In this document: positions 1 to 7,017 of the stretch, in pieces | How the letters are laid out: each line of letters starts with the position of its first letter | Position numbering within the stretch: the stretch's first letter is position 1 | Source: an uncultured Eubacterium sp. | GTDB lineage: Bacteria; Bacillota; Clostridia; Lachnospirales; Lachnospiraceae | DNA: 12,849 nucleotides | Assembly (NCBI GenBank): GCA_904502145.1 | Contig: CAJGDH010000028.1 | Location: 1 to 12,849 of the forward strand | Reading direction: 5' to 3' | Notes under the pieces: model-generated | Told to the model about the DNA's origin: nothing | What the model saw: only the letters and a program-made list of their open reading frames with translations | Database searches by the model: none | Made by a program: the position numbers and the translations under genes

Positions 1-1008
1 ACAGCCTCCCTCACCTCTAAGGAGACGGAAGCACTGTTCGCCGTCATCCGTAAATTAAAAGCCGACGGGATCACGATCCTGTTCGTAAGCCACCATCTCG
101 AAGAGCTTTTCGAGATCTGTGACCGGGCATCTGTCTTCCGTGACGGAGAGTTCGTCACCACACTGACCATGTCAGAAACCACAGAGGACGAGCTGATCCA
201 CGCTATGGTAGGCCGGAGCGTTTCCTCCGTGGCATCCAGGCTGAGACCCAGCCAGGTAAGAGACGAAGTGGTCCTCAAGGTGGAAGGCCTCACAGACACC
301 ACCCACGGTAAGTTCAAGGATGTAAGCTTCGACCTTCATAAGGGCGAGATCCTCGGATTCTACGGCCTGGTAGGTGCAGGACGTACAGAGGTCATGAGAG
401 TCATCGTAGGTGCTGACCAGAAGCTTGAGGGTGAGATCTACTTAAAGAACATCAAGATCCCGGCTGCATGGAATACCACCAGGGCTCTGGGCCGCGGAAT
501 CGGCATGTTGTCCGAGGACCGCAAAAATACCGGTTTCAACAAACTGTCCACCAACACACAGAATATTGCAATTTCCTCTCTTGAGAAATATATGACCGCA
601 GGCTTCTTCACCAATGAGAAAAAGAAGAAAGAGAACGCGGAACGTTTCTTCCAGGAGCTGGACATCAATCCCAAGCTGCCGGAATACCTGACCGTGAATA
701 TGTCAGGCGGTAACCAGCAGAAAGTCATTCTGGCCAAATGGATGTCCACAGACATCGACATCATCATCTTTGATGAGCCCACAAAGGGTGTCGATGTAGC
801 GGCCAAAGCAGAAATCTACCGTCTTATGGAAGACCTGGTAGCGGAAGGCAAGAGCCTGATCGTTGTATCCAGTGAGCTTCCGGAAGCTATGGGTCTTTCC
901 GACAGACTGGTCGTCATGAGCGAAGGAAGGATCACGAAGATTATCGACGATGTTGCATCCCACGATTCCGATGCGATTCTGAACTATGCGATTGGAGGAA
1001 ATGAATAA
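1..1008 (+). CDS. rbsA: Ribose/galactose-type sugar ABC importer, ATP-binding protein (5'-truncated by window edge)
   Basis: The frame is open from base 1, so this is the last 335 residues of a protein that is normally about 500 residues. It is the energising subunit of a CUT2-family sugar importer: two nucleotide-binding domains in one chain that hydrolyse ATP at the cytoplasmic face of RbsC. The window opens on TASLT, just after the Walker B of the first domain, followed by the H-loop region FVSHHLEEL. The second domain has the degenerate Walker A GLVGAGRTE (Arg replacing Lys, as is usual for RbsA/MglA), the signature MSGGNQQK, the Walker B IIIFDEPTKGVD, and SSELPE in place of the H-loop. 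An internal ATG at 169 is not the true start. Its TAA overlaps the rbsC ATG by one base, indicating translational coupling. Ribose is inferred from the nearby ribokinase; another pentose, or galactose, is possible. Confidence 0.93.
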   Translation, partial: TASLTSKETEALFAVIRKLKADGITILFVSHHLEELFEICDRASVFRDGEFVTTLTMSETTEDELIHAMVGRSVSSVASRLRPSQVRDEVVLKVEGLTDTTHGKFKDVSFDLHKGEILGFYGLVGAGRTEVMRVIVGADQKLEGEIYLKNIKIPAAWNTTRALGRGIGMLSEDRKNTGFNKLSTNTQNIAISSLEKYMTAGFFTNEKKKKENAERFFQELDINPKLPEYLTVNMSGGNQQKVILAKWMSTDIDIIIFDEPTKGVDVAAKAEIYRLMEDLVAEGKSLIVVSSELPEAMGLSDRLVVMSEGRITKIIDDVASHDSDAILNYAIGGNE

Positions 1009-1976
1009 TGAAGACTTTTTATACGAAATATAAACGAGAGCTGCTCGTTCTGGTAGCCACCATTATCTTAGCCGTTATTTTCACTGCACTTAACCCCAAT
1101 TTCCTCACATGGAGGAACATCCTTACCGTATTCCAGCAGATGGTGCTGAACGGTCTCCTTGCGGTCGGTATCATGTTTGCCATCCTTACCGGCGGTATCG
1201 ACCTTTCCATCGGCTGTACCTTCGCCATCGTCGGTATTGCCGTAGCTACCTGTACCGTAGGTGGTATGAACCCGGTACTGGCCATTCTGATCGGCCTTGC
1301 TGTAGGTGCTGTTCTCGGTATCTTTAACGGATTCCTTGTAACAAACCTGAAACTCCAGCCCTTCATCGCCACACTGGGTACCATGAGTCTTTATCGTGGT
1401 ATTGCCTACGTAGTAACCGGCGGCCAGCCTGTAACCAACGTACCGGATTCCTTCCGCGGCATCTTCAACGGCCAGATCGGATCCACAGGTATCCGCTACT
1501 ATGTTATCGTTATGATCATCGTCTTTGTAATTGCCCATATGATCCTTTCCAAGACAAGGACAGGTGATTACCTCTACGCAGTCGGCGGTAATGAAGAAGC
1601 AGCCAAACTCTCCGGTGTAAATACCAAGAAGATCAAATATATCGCTTACATCGTCTCCGGTGTATGTACCGCAGTTGCAGGACTTGTCATGCTGGCATCC
1701 CTCGGATCTGCAGAGTCCACTGCCGGTATCGGATATGAGACAAACGCCATCGCTGCTGCAGCCATCGGCGGAACCTCCATGGCAGGCGGACGCGGAACTT
1801 CCCTCGGAACCTTCTTCGGAGCCCTCATGTTGGCAGTCCTTAAAGTAGGTATGGTAGTTATCAACGTTGACTCCTTCTGGCAGTACGTTGTTACCGGTCT
1901 TATCATTATCGTTGCCTCCTACTTCGAGTTCATCAAGGATGACTTCGCAGCATTCATGTCCCGCCATAAATCCTGA
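1008..1976 (+). CDS. rbsC: Ribose-type sugar ABC importer, permease
   Basis: A 322-residue, very hydrophobic protein, matching the usual length of RbsC-family permeases (BPD_transp_2). Two copies would form the membrane channel that works with RbsA. Visible family marks are GGIDLSIG at residues 62-69, IATLGTMSLYRG near 120-131, the cytoplasmic coupling segment AVGGNEEAAKLSGV at 191-204, and AIGGTSMAGGRGT at 252-264, with about eight to ten hydrophobic segments between residue 10 and residue 308. The start ATG overlaps the rbsA stop (TAATG), and GGAGG lies just upstream inside rbsA. No terminator with a U tract follows. The binding protein gene (rbsB) is not next in line, so it is probably upstream of the window. 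The family call is firm; the sugar is inferred. Confidence 0.94.
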   Translation: MKTFYTKYKRELLVLVATIILAVIFTALNPNFLTWRNILTVFQQMVLNGLLAVGIMFAILTGGIDLSIGCTFAIVGIAVATCTVGGMNPVLAILIGLAVGAVLGIFNGFLVTNLKLQPFIATLGTMSLYRGIAYVVTGGQPVTNVPDSFRGIFNGQIGSTGIRYYVIVMIIVFVIAHMILSKTRTGDYLYAVGGNEEAAKLSGVNTKKIKYIAYIVSGVCTAVAGLVMLASLGSAESTAGIGYETNAIAAAAIGGTSMAGGRGTSLGTFFGALMLAVLKVGMVVINVDSFWQYVVTGLIIIVASYFEFIKDDFAAFMSRHKS

Positions 1977-1984
1977 TCGGAACA

Positions 1985-2013
1985 GGGACATAAACAAACT
2001 TAGGATGTATAAT
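1985..2013 (+). promoter_or_regulatory. Candidate promoter for rbsK
   Basis: A perfect TATAAT at 2008-2013 lies 17 bases after GGGACA (1985-1990), a 4/6 match to TTGACA. It sits between rbsC and rbsK and would give a leader of about 97 bases containing the hairpin at 2043-2080. rbsK could therefore be transcribed separately from rbsAC, although read-through is also possible because no terminator follows rbsC. Confidence 0.4.
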
Positions 2014-2042
2014 TAACTTGCTCCTCATAAAATGAAAATACA

Positions 2043-2080
2043 GAGCAGGCGCAGGAGCAATCATGCTTTTGCGCCTGTTC
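2043..2080 (+). other. Long RNA hairpin in the rbsC-rbsK spacer
   Basis: Bases 2043-2059 pair without a break with 2064-2080, giving 17 bp around an AUCA loop. Fourteen pairs are Watson-Crick and three are G-U in the plus-strand RNA; those three become C-A mismatches on the other strand, so the structure favours plus-strand transcripts. No T tract follows, so it is not a standard intrinsic terminator. It could stabilise the 3' end of the upstream rbsAC message or act in the rbsK leader. Confidence 0.6.
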
Positions 2081-2116
2081 GCCATTTAACACGAAATCAG
2101 GACGAGGTAAAAAATT

Positions 2117-3055
2117 ATGAGAGATAAAATTGTTGTGATCGGCAGTCTGAATTATGATATTATCCTGAAGATGCCCCATTTTCCGAAAAAAGGGGAAAAT
2201 GTACTGGCCAATGAAGCGGCCTTTGCCGCAGGCGGAAAAGGAGCGAATCAGGCAGTTCAGGCAGCCAAGCTGGGTGTCCCCACCTATATGGTGGGCTGTG
2301 TGGGAAAAGACAGTCACGGGGACGATCTGATCGCCAGCGCGAAGAAATACAATCTGAACGTTGACCATGTCCGCCGGGTGGACGAAGTGACCGGCATGGG
2401 AGTGGTCAATGCCATCGAGGACGGAAGTGTATTTGCCGGCATCGTAAAAGGGGCCAACTTCGCCATGACCAACAGTGATGTGGATGAGGCCGAGGACCTT
2501 CTGCGGGAAGCAGCCATCGTCATCCTTCAGATGGAGATCCCCCAGGATGTGAATGAATATGCCATCAAAATGGCCAAAAAATGCGGAGCAAAGGTGCTGA
2601 TGAACGCCGCTCCCGCCGCCCCCATCAGTGAGGACAGCTTAAAGCAGCTGGACATTCTCGTGGTAAATGAAGTGGAAGCCGGATTCTACCTTGGCCGGGA
2701 TATCGTCGGTGAAGGGCTGGATACGAAAGAAATGGGTTTATCCGGTGCAAAAGAACTCTGGCAGCGCTATGGATGCAATGTGATCATAACATTGGGATCC
2801 CTTGGTTCTGTGGTATGTGAAAACGGTGAAGCAGTCTTCCTGCCATCCAAGAAGGTAAAAGCCATTGAGACTACGGGAGCTGGAGACAGCTTTATCGGCG
2901 GAGTCGGTTATTCCCTCATGCAGGGGATGAGTCTGACCGCAGCCTGTGAGTTCGCCACATGCTGCAGCGCCATCACGGTCTGCAGGCTCGGCGCCCAGGA
3001 TTCCATGGGCACTCTGGAAGAAGTAAAAGAATTCATTCAGAATTACCGGGATTGA
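2117..3055 (+). CDS. rbsK: Ribokinase-family (PfkB) sugar kinase
   Basis: A 312-residue cytosolic kinase of the PfkB/ribokinase family, expected to phosphorylate the sugar brought in by RbsAC (ribose to ribose 5-phosphate, feeding the pentose phosphate pathway). The N-terminal substrate motif is GSLNYD (residues 9-14). The first PfkB signature is GGKGANQAVQAAKLG (39-53), followed by the Mg/phosphate motif NEVE (184-187) and the C-terminal signature TTGAGDSFIGG (252-262) with catalytic Asp257. Length is typical. The usual NPAP stretch reads NAAP (163-166), a small departure from E. coli RbsK. GAGG at about 2104 precedes the ATG by a normal distance. It follows the transporter genes and precedes the repressor, as in many pentose-use clusters. 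Ribose is the best guess, but PfkB members are hard to separate by sequence alone. Confidence 0.88.
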   Translation: MRDKIVVIGSLNYDIILKMPHFPKKGENVLANEAAFAAGGKGANQAVQAAKLGVPTYMVGCVGKDSHGDDLIASAKKYNLNVDHVRRVDEVTGMGVVNAIEDGSVFAGIVKGANFAMTNSDVDEAEDLLREAAIVILQMEIPQDVNEYAIKMAKKCGAKVLMNAAPAAPISEDSLKQLDILVVNEVEAGFYLGRDIVGEGLDTKEMGLSGAKELWQRYGCNVIITLGSLGSVVCENGEAVFLPSKKVKAIETTGAGDSFIGGVGYSLMQGMSLTAACEFATCCSAITVCRLGAQDSMGTLEEVKEFIQNYRD

Positions 3056-3065
3056 TAAAAATGAT

Positions 3066-3094
3066 AATATTTGTCACTGATAGTGAAAAATATT
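3066..3094. repeat. Dyad after rbsK (weak terminator or operator)
   Basis: AATATTT (3066-3072) and TCACT (3074-3078) are matched by AGTGA (3082-3086) and AAATATT (3088-3094) around GAT, giving 12 paired positions with a single mismatch. It lies 11 bases after the rbsK stop. The downstream bases are not a clean T run, so termination would be weak; an operator role is also possible. Confidence 0.45.
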
Positions 3095-3131
3095 GTTATA
3101 AAACAGTGTAATAAATAGTTTTATTCAAGTT

Positions 3132-3160
3132 TTGTCATTTATTTTTAAAATTAATATATA
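3132..3160 (+). promoter_or_regulatory. Promoter of the DeoR-family regulator gene
   Basis: TTGTCA (3132-3137), a 17-base AT-rich spacer, then TATATA (3155-3160) make a good vegetative (sigma-A type) promoter. Transcription would start near 3167, leaving a leader of about 75 bases before the ATG at 3242. It is the clearest promoter in the window and suggests the regulator can be made independently of rbsK. Confidence 0.65.
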
Positions 3161-3182
3161 CTATTACCAGTTTATATAGTAT
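3158..3182. promoter_or_regulatory. Inverted repeat over the deoR transcription start (candidate operator)
   Basis: ATACTAT (3158-3164) and its inverse ATAGTAT (3176-3182) are separated by 11 bases and span the predicted start of transcription. That is a natural position for autorepression. Assignment to the downstream DeoR-family protein is inference, and the AT-rich context raises the chance of coincidence. Confidence 0.35.
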
Positions 3183-3241
3183 GATATCAGGTGAGTGACA
3201 TAGAGAATACGATACTTTAGAATAGAAAAGGATAAAACTAT

Positions 3242-3985
3242 ATGGTTCCATATCAGAGAAGAAGTCAGATCATTGAGTTGCTGGAAAAGGATGAGATCGT
3301 CAATCTTGTTGACATCTGCGCCGCTCTCCCGGAAGTATCAGAATCCACCATACGAAGAGACTTGAAAACTCTTGAAGCAGATGGGGAGATTATCCTCCTG
3401 CGCGGAGGCGGGGCATCCCTGAAAAAGGGATCTTCCGTGGAAACCCCGGTCATGTCCAAAGCGATCAAAAATGTCAACGAGAAGGAAAAGATCGCAAAAT
3501 ATGCGGCAGGCCTGGTAAACGACGGGGATTCGGTTTACATTGATTCCGGCAGTACACTGCTCCGGATGGCAAGACATTTAAAGGGAAAGAACATTACCCT
3601 GGTTACCACCAATGCCTTGCTTTTCTCGGAGATCCAGAACATGAACCTGAAATGTTTCATGATCGGGGGCGAGATCAATTTCTCCACAGCGTCTATCCTG
3701 GGAACAAAGACCAACAGTATGCTTTCGGATATGTATTTTGACAAGGCATTTCTGGGGGCCAACGGGTTTTCGGACAAAGCGGGGATCAGTACCCCTGACA
3801 TCAGGGAAGCGGAGAAGAAGCAGATCGTTGCCAGACATTCCACAAAAACCTATGTTCTCTGTGACAGCAGCAAGAGCGGAAAGAATACCCTCTGCAAGGT
3901 CTTTGAACTTGGGGAGGTCCCCATCATCTGCGACCGGATGACAGACATGCTGGAATTATCCGGCAATTATATCATCGCTGAATAG
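3242..3985 (+). CDS. DeoR/GlpR-family transcriptional regulator
   Basis: A 247-residue protein with standard DeoR-family architecture. An N-terminal winged helix-turn-helix (about residues 1-60; RRSQIIELLEK at 6-16, then SESTIRRDLKTLEADGEI) is followed by a DeoRC sensor domain (about 75-240). The sensor domain carries SGSTLLRMA, the TLVTTNA strand, IGGEI, and GANGFS followed by GISTPD, the region that binds a phosphorylated sugar effector in this family. It probably represses the transporter-kinase genes until the kinase's sugar phosphate accumulates. AAAGGA at about 3226-3231 precedes the ATG. It is the last gene of the plus-strand sugar cluster and ends before a strong terminator. The effector and target genes are inferred from position; it is not an RbsR of the LacI type. 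Confidence 0.9.
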   Translation: MVPYQRRSQIIELLEKDEIVNLVDICAALPEVSESTIRRDLKTLEADGEIILLRGGGASLKKGSSVETPVMSKAIKNVNEKEKIAKYAAGLVNDGDSVYIDSGSTLLRMARHLKGKNITLVTTNALLFSEIQNMNLKCFMIGGEINFSTASILGTKTNSMLSDMYFDKAFLGANGFSDKAGISTPDIREAEKKQIVARHSTKTYVLCDSSKSGKNTLCKVFELGEVPIICDRMTDMLELSGNYIIAE

Positions 3986-4032
3986 ACGGCGGGGAAGACT
4001 CCGGGAAAAAGAAAACTTAAAAAGAAGATAAT

Positions 4033-4086
4033 AAAAACAGGATGACCGACAGATTCAACCACAATTCTGCCGGTCATCCTGTTTTT
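4033..4086. terminator. Bidirectional intrinsic terminator between deoR gene and kdpE
   Basis: Bases 4033-4048 (AAAAACAGGATGACCG) pair perfectly over 16 bp with 4071-4086. T-rich tracts follow in both directions (TTTTTT on the plus strand; TTTTTATTATC on the minus strand). It lies between two convergent genes and can end both transcripts. Confidence 0.92.
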
Positions 4087-4127
4087 TATTTTGATCAAAA
4101 CTGATTTTCCGTTCCGATTCTGATCTT

Positions 4128-4829
4128 CTATTCCACCTTTACCATCCGGTAGCCGATCCCGATGTGGGTCTGGATAAACCGGGGGCTGTCCGGAGATGAC
4201 TCAAGTTTCTTTCTTAAGGTAGTCATGAAAACCCGCAGGGAAGCGATATCGTTATCCCAGCTGCGGCCCCAGATATTCTGGGTGATATAGGTATGGGTCA
4301 GGACCTTCTCCGTATTTTTGGCCAGGAGACAGAGCAGACGGAATTCGATGGGGGTAAGCTTCAGTTCTTCCTCCCCGAGAAAAGCACAGCCTGCCGTATA
4401 ATCGATCTTCAGTCTCCCGTTGTTGTAAACGGAACTGTTTGTGACCTTATCGTTTTTCATAAGGGAGAGCCTTCGTACCGTCACACGCAGGCGGGCCAGA
4501 AGTTCCTCCACGGAAAAAGGTTTGGTCAGATAATCATCCGCCCCCGCGTCCAGGGCATCGATCTTATCCTGATCCTCACTGCGTGCACTGATCACGATGA
4601 TGGGCATGTTGGACCAGCTGCGGATCTGGCGGATCACATTCATTCCGTCCATGTCCGGCAGCCCCAGGTCAAGGAAGACCACATCCGGATTGTGGGAGGA
4701 GGCCAGAAGGACCGCCTCCGACCCTTTTGCTGCCGTGAGATAGCGGTATTTATGGGCTTTCAGCGTAGTGATCATAAGGTTGCGGACAGGAGTGTCATCC
4801 TCCACAACCAGGATCATCGGTTTATTCAT
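4128..4829 (-). CDS. kdpE: KdpE-like OmpR/PhoB-family response regulator
   Basis: A 233-residue DNA-binding response regulator, the expected partner of the KdpD-like kinase upstream. The receiver domain (1-115) has the acidic pair VEDD (9-12), the phospho-accepting Asp54 in VFLDLGLPDMDG, and the conserved Lys103 in DDYLTKPF. A winged-helix Trans_reg_C domain fills about 135-230 (LTPIEFRLLCLLAKN, then SLRVFMTTLRKKL and IGIGYRM). The overall sequence resembles KdpE. The ATG lies inside the end of kdpD, overlapping it by 8 bases, with GGAGG within the kdpD coding sequence, so the two are translationally coupled. It ends the potassium operon. Since no kdpFABC pump genes are here, ktrBA and its own operon are the likely targets, by inference. 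Confidence 0.92.
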   Translation of the reverse strand: MNKPMILVVEDDTPVRNLMITTLKAHKYRYLTAAKGSEAVLLASSHNPDVVFLDLGLPDMDGMNVIRQIRSWSNMPIIVISARSEDQDKIDALDAGADDYLTKPFSVEELLARLRVTVRRLSLMKNDKVTNSSVYNNGRLKIDYTAGCAFLGEEELKLTPIEFRLLCLLAKNTEKVLTHTYITQNIWGRSWDNDIASLRVFMTTLRKKLESSPDSPRFIQTHIGIGYRMVKVE

Positions 4830-6798
4830 TGATTCTTACCTCCTCTCTGGGAAGAGTAAATGTAAAGCAGCAGCCCGAAGGACTGTTGTCTGTCAGCACG
4901 ATGGAACCGCCGTGGGCTTCGATGATCGCTTTACAGAGGGCCAGACCGAGCCCGATTCCACGCCTGCCGTCGGCAATGATGTTCCGCCCTGTATAAAACA
5001 TCTCGAAAAGGTGAGGTTTCATCTCCTCGGGGATGCCCGGACCGTTGTCCGTGACGGAAACCAGGATCTCTTCTCCTTTCTGTCTGCTTTTTATGCAGAT
5101 GTCCGATCCGTTCTGGGTATTCTTGATGGCATTGTTGATCAGATTGATCAGTACCTGCACGATAAGCCGTGCATCCATCCTGGCCAGGAGGAGGTCATCA
5201 TCCTGTTCCACATAGATATGATGCAGGATGGAATTTCTGTCTACATGCTTCAGAGCTTCCTCGATCACATCACCCACCACTTCCGTGGACAGGTGGAGAT
5301 CGATCTGCCCGTTCTCGATCCGGGAGATGGACAGAAGGTTTTCCACAAGGCCGATCAGCCATTCGGAATCGTCGTAGATATCCGTGAAGATCTGGGTGAG
5401 AGTCTCCTCATCCAGCTGCTGATACAAGGACATCAGAGTACTGGCATTGCCGGAGATGGAAGTGAGAGGCGTACGGATATCGTGGGAGATGGAGCGCAGG
5501 AGGTTCGACCTCAGCTTTTCATTTTGCGCCACCACGGCAGCCTGCTCCTTCTCGGCGGCATTTCTCAGGCTCTCAAGAGCCAGGGCACATTCCCCCAATA
5601 TGGACATAAATACGCTGTACTCAAAGGATTCCAGAGGTTTGCGTTCCAGATAGATTCCGATCACACCATAACAGTAGCCGTTCATGCAGATGGGATGGTA
5701 GAGGGAATAGGCTTCCCGGAAATGGTCGGTACGTGCCCCGGCGATCTGCTGGTGTTCGTATACCCAGGCAGCGATCTCTTTCTCATTGCTGTCAGTCTTC
5801 CGGCTTTCTGTTTCATAAGGATCTTTGTTGAACCTTATTCCTGAACCCAGTCTCTCCCCCTTTGTCAGGGGATAGATGACCACATCATGATCCAGCAGGG
5901 TAATTACCTGGCGGGCCGTGATCTTCAGGGCATCCTCAGGACTTTTTGCCTTCTGCAGGAGCTGGTTGGTATCCAGCAGTACCTTTGTGCGGAATGCTTC
6001 CAGGGCGGCATGTCTGGCATTTGCCTTGAGGCGGTTGGCCAGGGATCCGGTGATCAGGGAAGCGATCAGCATGATGGCAAAGGTTACCGCGTATTCTGCT
6101 TCGTAGGTGTGGAAACTGAATCTCGGCTCGATGAAAAGGTAATTGAACAGCAGAACGCTGGAAAGAGAACCTGCTGCACTGTAGATCGGGCTGGAGGTAG
6201 CCACGGAGATGATCAGTACACCGAGGATAAAGACGGTGATGATGTTGGCCTCCGAAAAACCGAACCGGGTGAAGACCAGACCTACGACCGAAGATATGAG
6301 AAGAAGGGAAAGGGTGATCAGGGTATCCTTCCAGGAGGGACGGATAAAAGTGGAACGGTTTATCCGTTCGTTCCGGCGTTTCACATCCACGGATGAATCC
6401 GGAATGATATATACATCCACATCGGGAGTATACAGGATGATCTGTTCGGTGATGGTAGCCTTGCTCCAGAAATGCTGTCTTTTTACCCCGCTCCTGCCCA
6501 CAACGATCTTGGTGGTGCCTGAGACGTGGGCATATTCCGAGATCTGGGCAGGAATATCATTTCCGATGATGGTGGTAACAGAGGCTCCACATTCCTCGGC
6601 AAACCGGATGTTATTCTGCAGGCGCAGTTTATCCTCCTCCGGAAGACGGTCGTAATCCGTGGGCTTGATGTAGATGGCATTAAGGGCAGCATTAAAACCC
6701 CCGGCTATCTTGGCAGCCGCGGCGATGACTTTCTGATTGGAAGGGGATGAGGAGAGACAGACCAGCACGCGCTCCTCATTTTCCAATGCCTTTTCCAT
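4822..6798 (-). CDS. kdpD: KdpD-like sensor histidine kinase lacking the N-terminal KdpD domain
   Basis: A membrane sensor kinase of 658 residues, where full KdpD is about 900. The protein begins at once with a Usp-type domain (about 1-140; VLVCLSSSPSN, then IVVGRSG at 98-104). A DUF4118-type four-helix membrane block (about 158-255) comes next, then a GAF-like region (280-410) and the kinase core. The core has the H-box SISHDIRTPL with phospho-acceptor His439, the N-box NLINNAIKN (552-560), G1 DNGPGIP (584-590) and G2 GIGLGLAL (614-621). The missing part is the roughly 210-residue KdpD domain with Walker motifs. I chose the ATG at 6798 because AAAGGGAGA sits just ahead of it; a TTG at 6822 would add eight residues but has a poorer site. 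It overlaps kdpE by 8 bases. It probably senses potassium or turgor. Confidence 0.9.
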   Translation of the reverse strand: MEKALENEERVLVCLSSSPSNQKVIAAAAKIAGGFNAALNAIYIKPTDYDRLPEEDKLRLQNNIRFAEECGASVTTIIGNDIPAQISEYAHVSGTTKIVVGRSGVKRQHFWSKATITEQIILYTPDVDVYIIPDSSVDVKRRNERINRSTFIRPSWKDTLITLSLLLISSVVGLVFTRFGFSEANIITVFILGVLIISVATSSPIYSAAGSLSSVLLFNYLFIEPRFSFHTYEAEYAVTFAIMLIASLITGSLANRLKANARHAALEAFRTKVLLDTNQLLQKAKSPEDALKITARQVITLLDHDVVIYPLTKGERLGSGIRFNKDPYETESRKTDSNEKEIAAWVYEHQQIAGARTDHFREAYSLYHPICMNGYCYGVIGIYLERKPLESFEYSVFMSILGECALALESLRNAAEKEQAAVVAQNEKLRSNLLRSISHDIRTPLTSISGNASTLMSLYQQLDEETLTQIFTDIYDDSEWLIGLVENLLSISRIENGQIDLHLSTEVVGDVIEEALKHVDRNSILHHIYVEQDDDLLLARMDARLIVQVLINLINNAIKNTQNGSDICIKSRQKGEEILVSVTDNGPGIPEEMKPHLFEMFYTGRNIIADGRRGIGLGLALCKAIIEAHGGSIVLTDNSPSGCCFTFTLPREEVRINE

Positions 6799-6839
6799 AA
6801 CGTTCTCCCTTTCTTTCTGCAATTGCTTTCCTGTAAGCT

Positions 6840-6848
6840 ATTGTACCA
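6840..6848 (-). promoter_or_regulatory. Candidate internal promoter for kdpDE (extended -10)
   Basis: On the minus strand TGGTACAAT (6848-6840) matches the extended -10 form TGnTATAAT with one change. The -35 region is poor, as extended -10 promoters allow. Transcription would start near 6833, giving a 35-base leader before the ATG at 6798. kdpDE could then be expressed apart from ktrBA. Confidence 0.45.
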
Positions 6849-6861
6849 CAGAACAGGGGCT

Positions 6862-6897
6862 GATGATATCATCGGGACACATTTGAAGGTCATTTGA
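6862..6897 (-). promoter_or_regulatory. Possible response-regulator site upstream of kdpD
   Basis: On the minus strand TCAAATG occurs twice (6897-6891 and 6886-6880) in the same orientation with an 11-base period. This is the heptamer plus 4-bp layout of OmpR/PhoB-family sites. A perfect 12-bp palindrome GATGATATCATC (6862-6873) overlaps the expected -35 position of the kdpD promoter. Either could be an autoregulatory site; binding by KdpE is inference. Confidence 0.3.
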
Positions 6898-6908
6898 TGA
6901 TGAAAAGG

Positions 6909-6986
6909 TCAGAAAAGTTTTTTTACGATATAATATCCGATCAGAAATACGATGATGATCATCAGGATCAGAAACAGGTTTCCCAT
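6909..6986 (-). CDS. KdpF-like single-helix membrane microprotein (25 aa)
   Basis: A 25-codon frame between ktrA and kdpD. It starts MGNLFLIL, has an unbroken hydrophobic core (residues 4-21, rich in Ile, Leu, Val and Phe), and ends YYIVKKLF with two lysines that would face the cytoplasm. A perfect AGGAGGTG (7001-6994) stands 7 bases before the ATG, one of the best ribosome sites in the window. The stop is a TGA at 6911-6909. Size, single transmembrane helix and context resemble KdpF, the roughly 29-residue subunit that stabilises the Kdp pump, but kdpABC is absent and sequence identity over so short a helix proves little. It starts 31 bases after the ktrA stop, so it is probably co-transcribed with ktrBA and may associate with KtrB or with the kinase. 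Function is unproven. Confidence 0.72.
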   Translation of the reverse strand: MGNLFLILMIIIVFLIGYYIVKKLF

Positions 6987-7017
6987 GGATGCTCACCTCC
7001 TGGTGCTGAGTGGGGGA

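Noticed and set aside
1068..1997. 309-residue minus-strand open frame
   Set aside because: It is antisense to rbsC, which has all family motifs. The frame is low-complexity, Gly/Asp/Cys-rich, as expected of a shadow.
4768..5844. 358-residue plus-strand open frame
   Set aside because: It runs antisense through the kinase core and GAF-like region of the kdpD-like gene, whose motifs are intact. The translated frame has no recognisable domain and no ribosome site.
6799..6822. TTG start for the kdpD-like kinase adding eight residues
   Set aside because: The ATG at 6798 has the better ribosome site (GGGAGA), and the extra residues are not part of the Usp domain.
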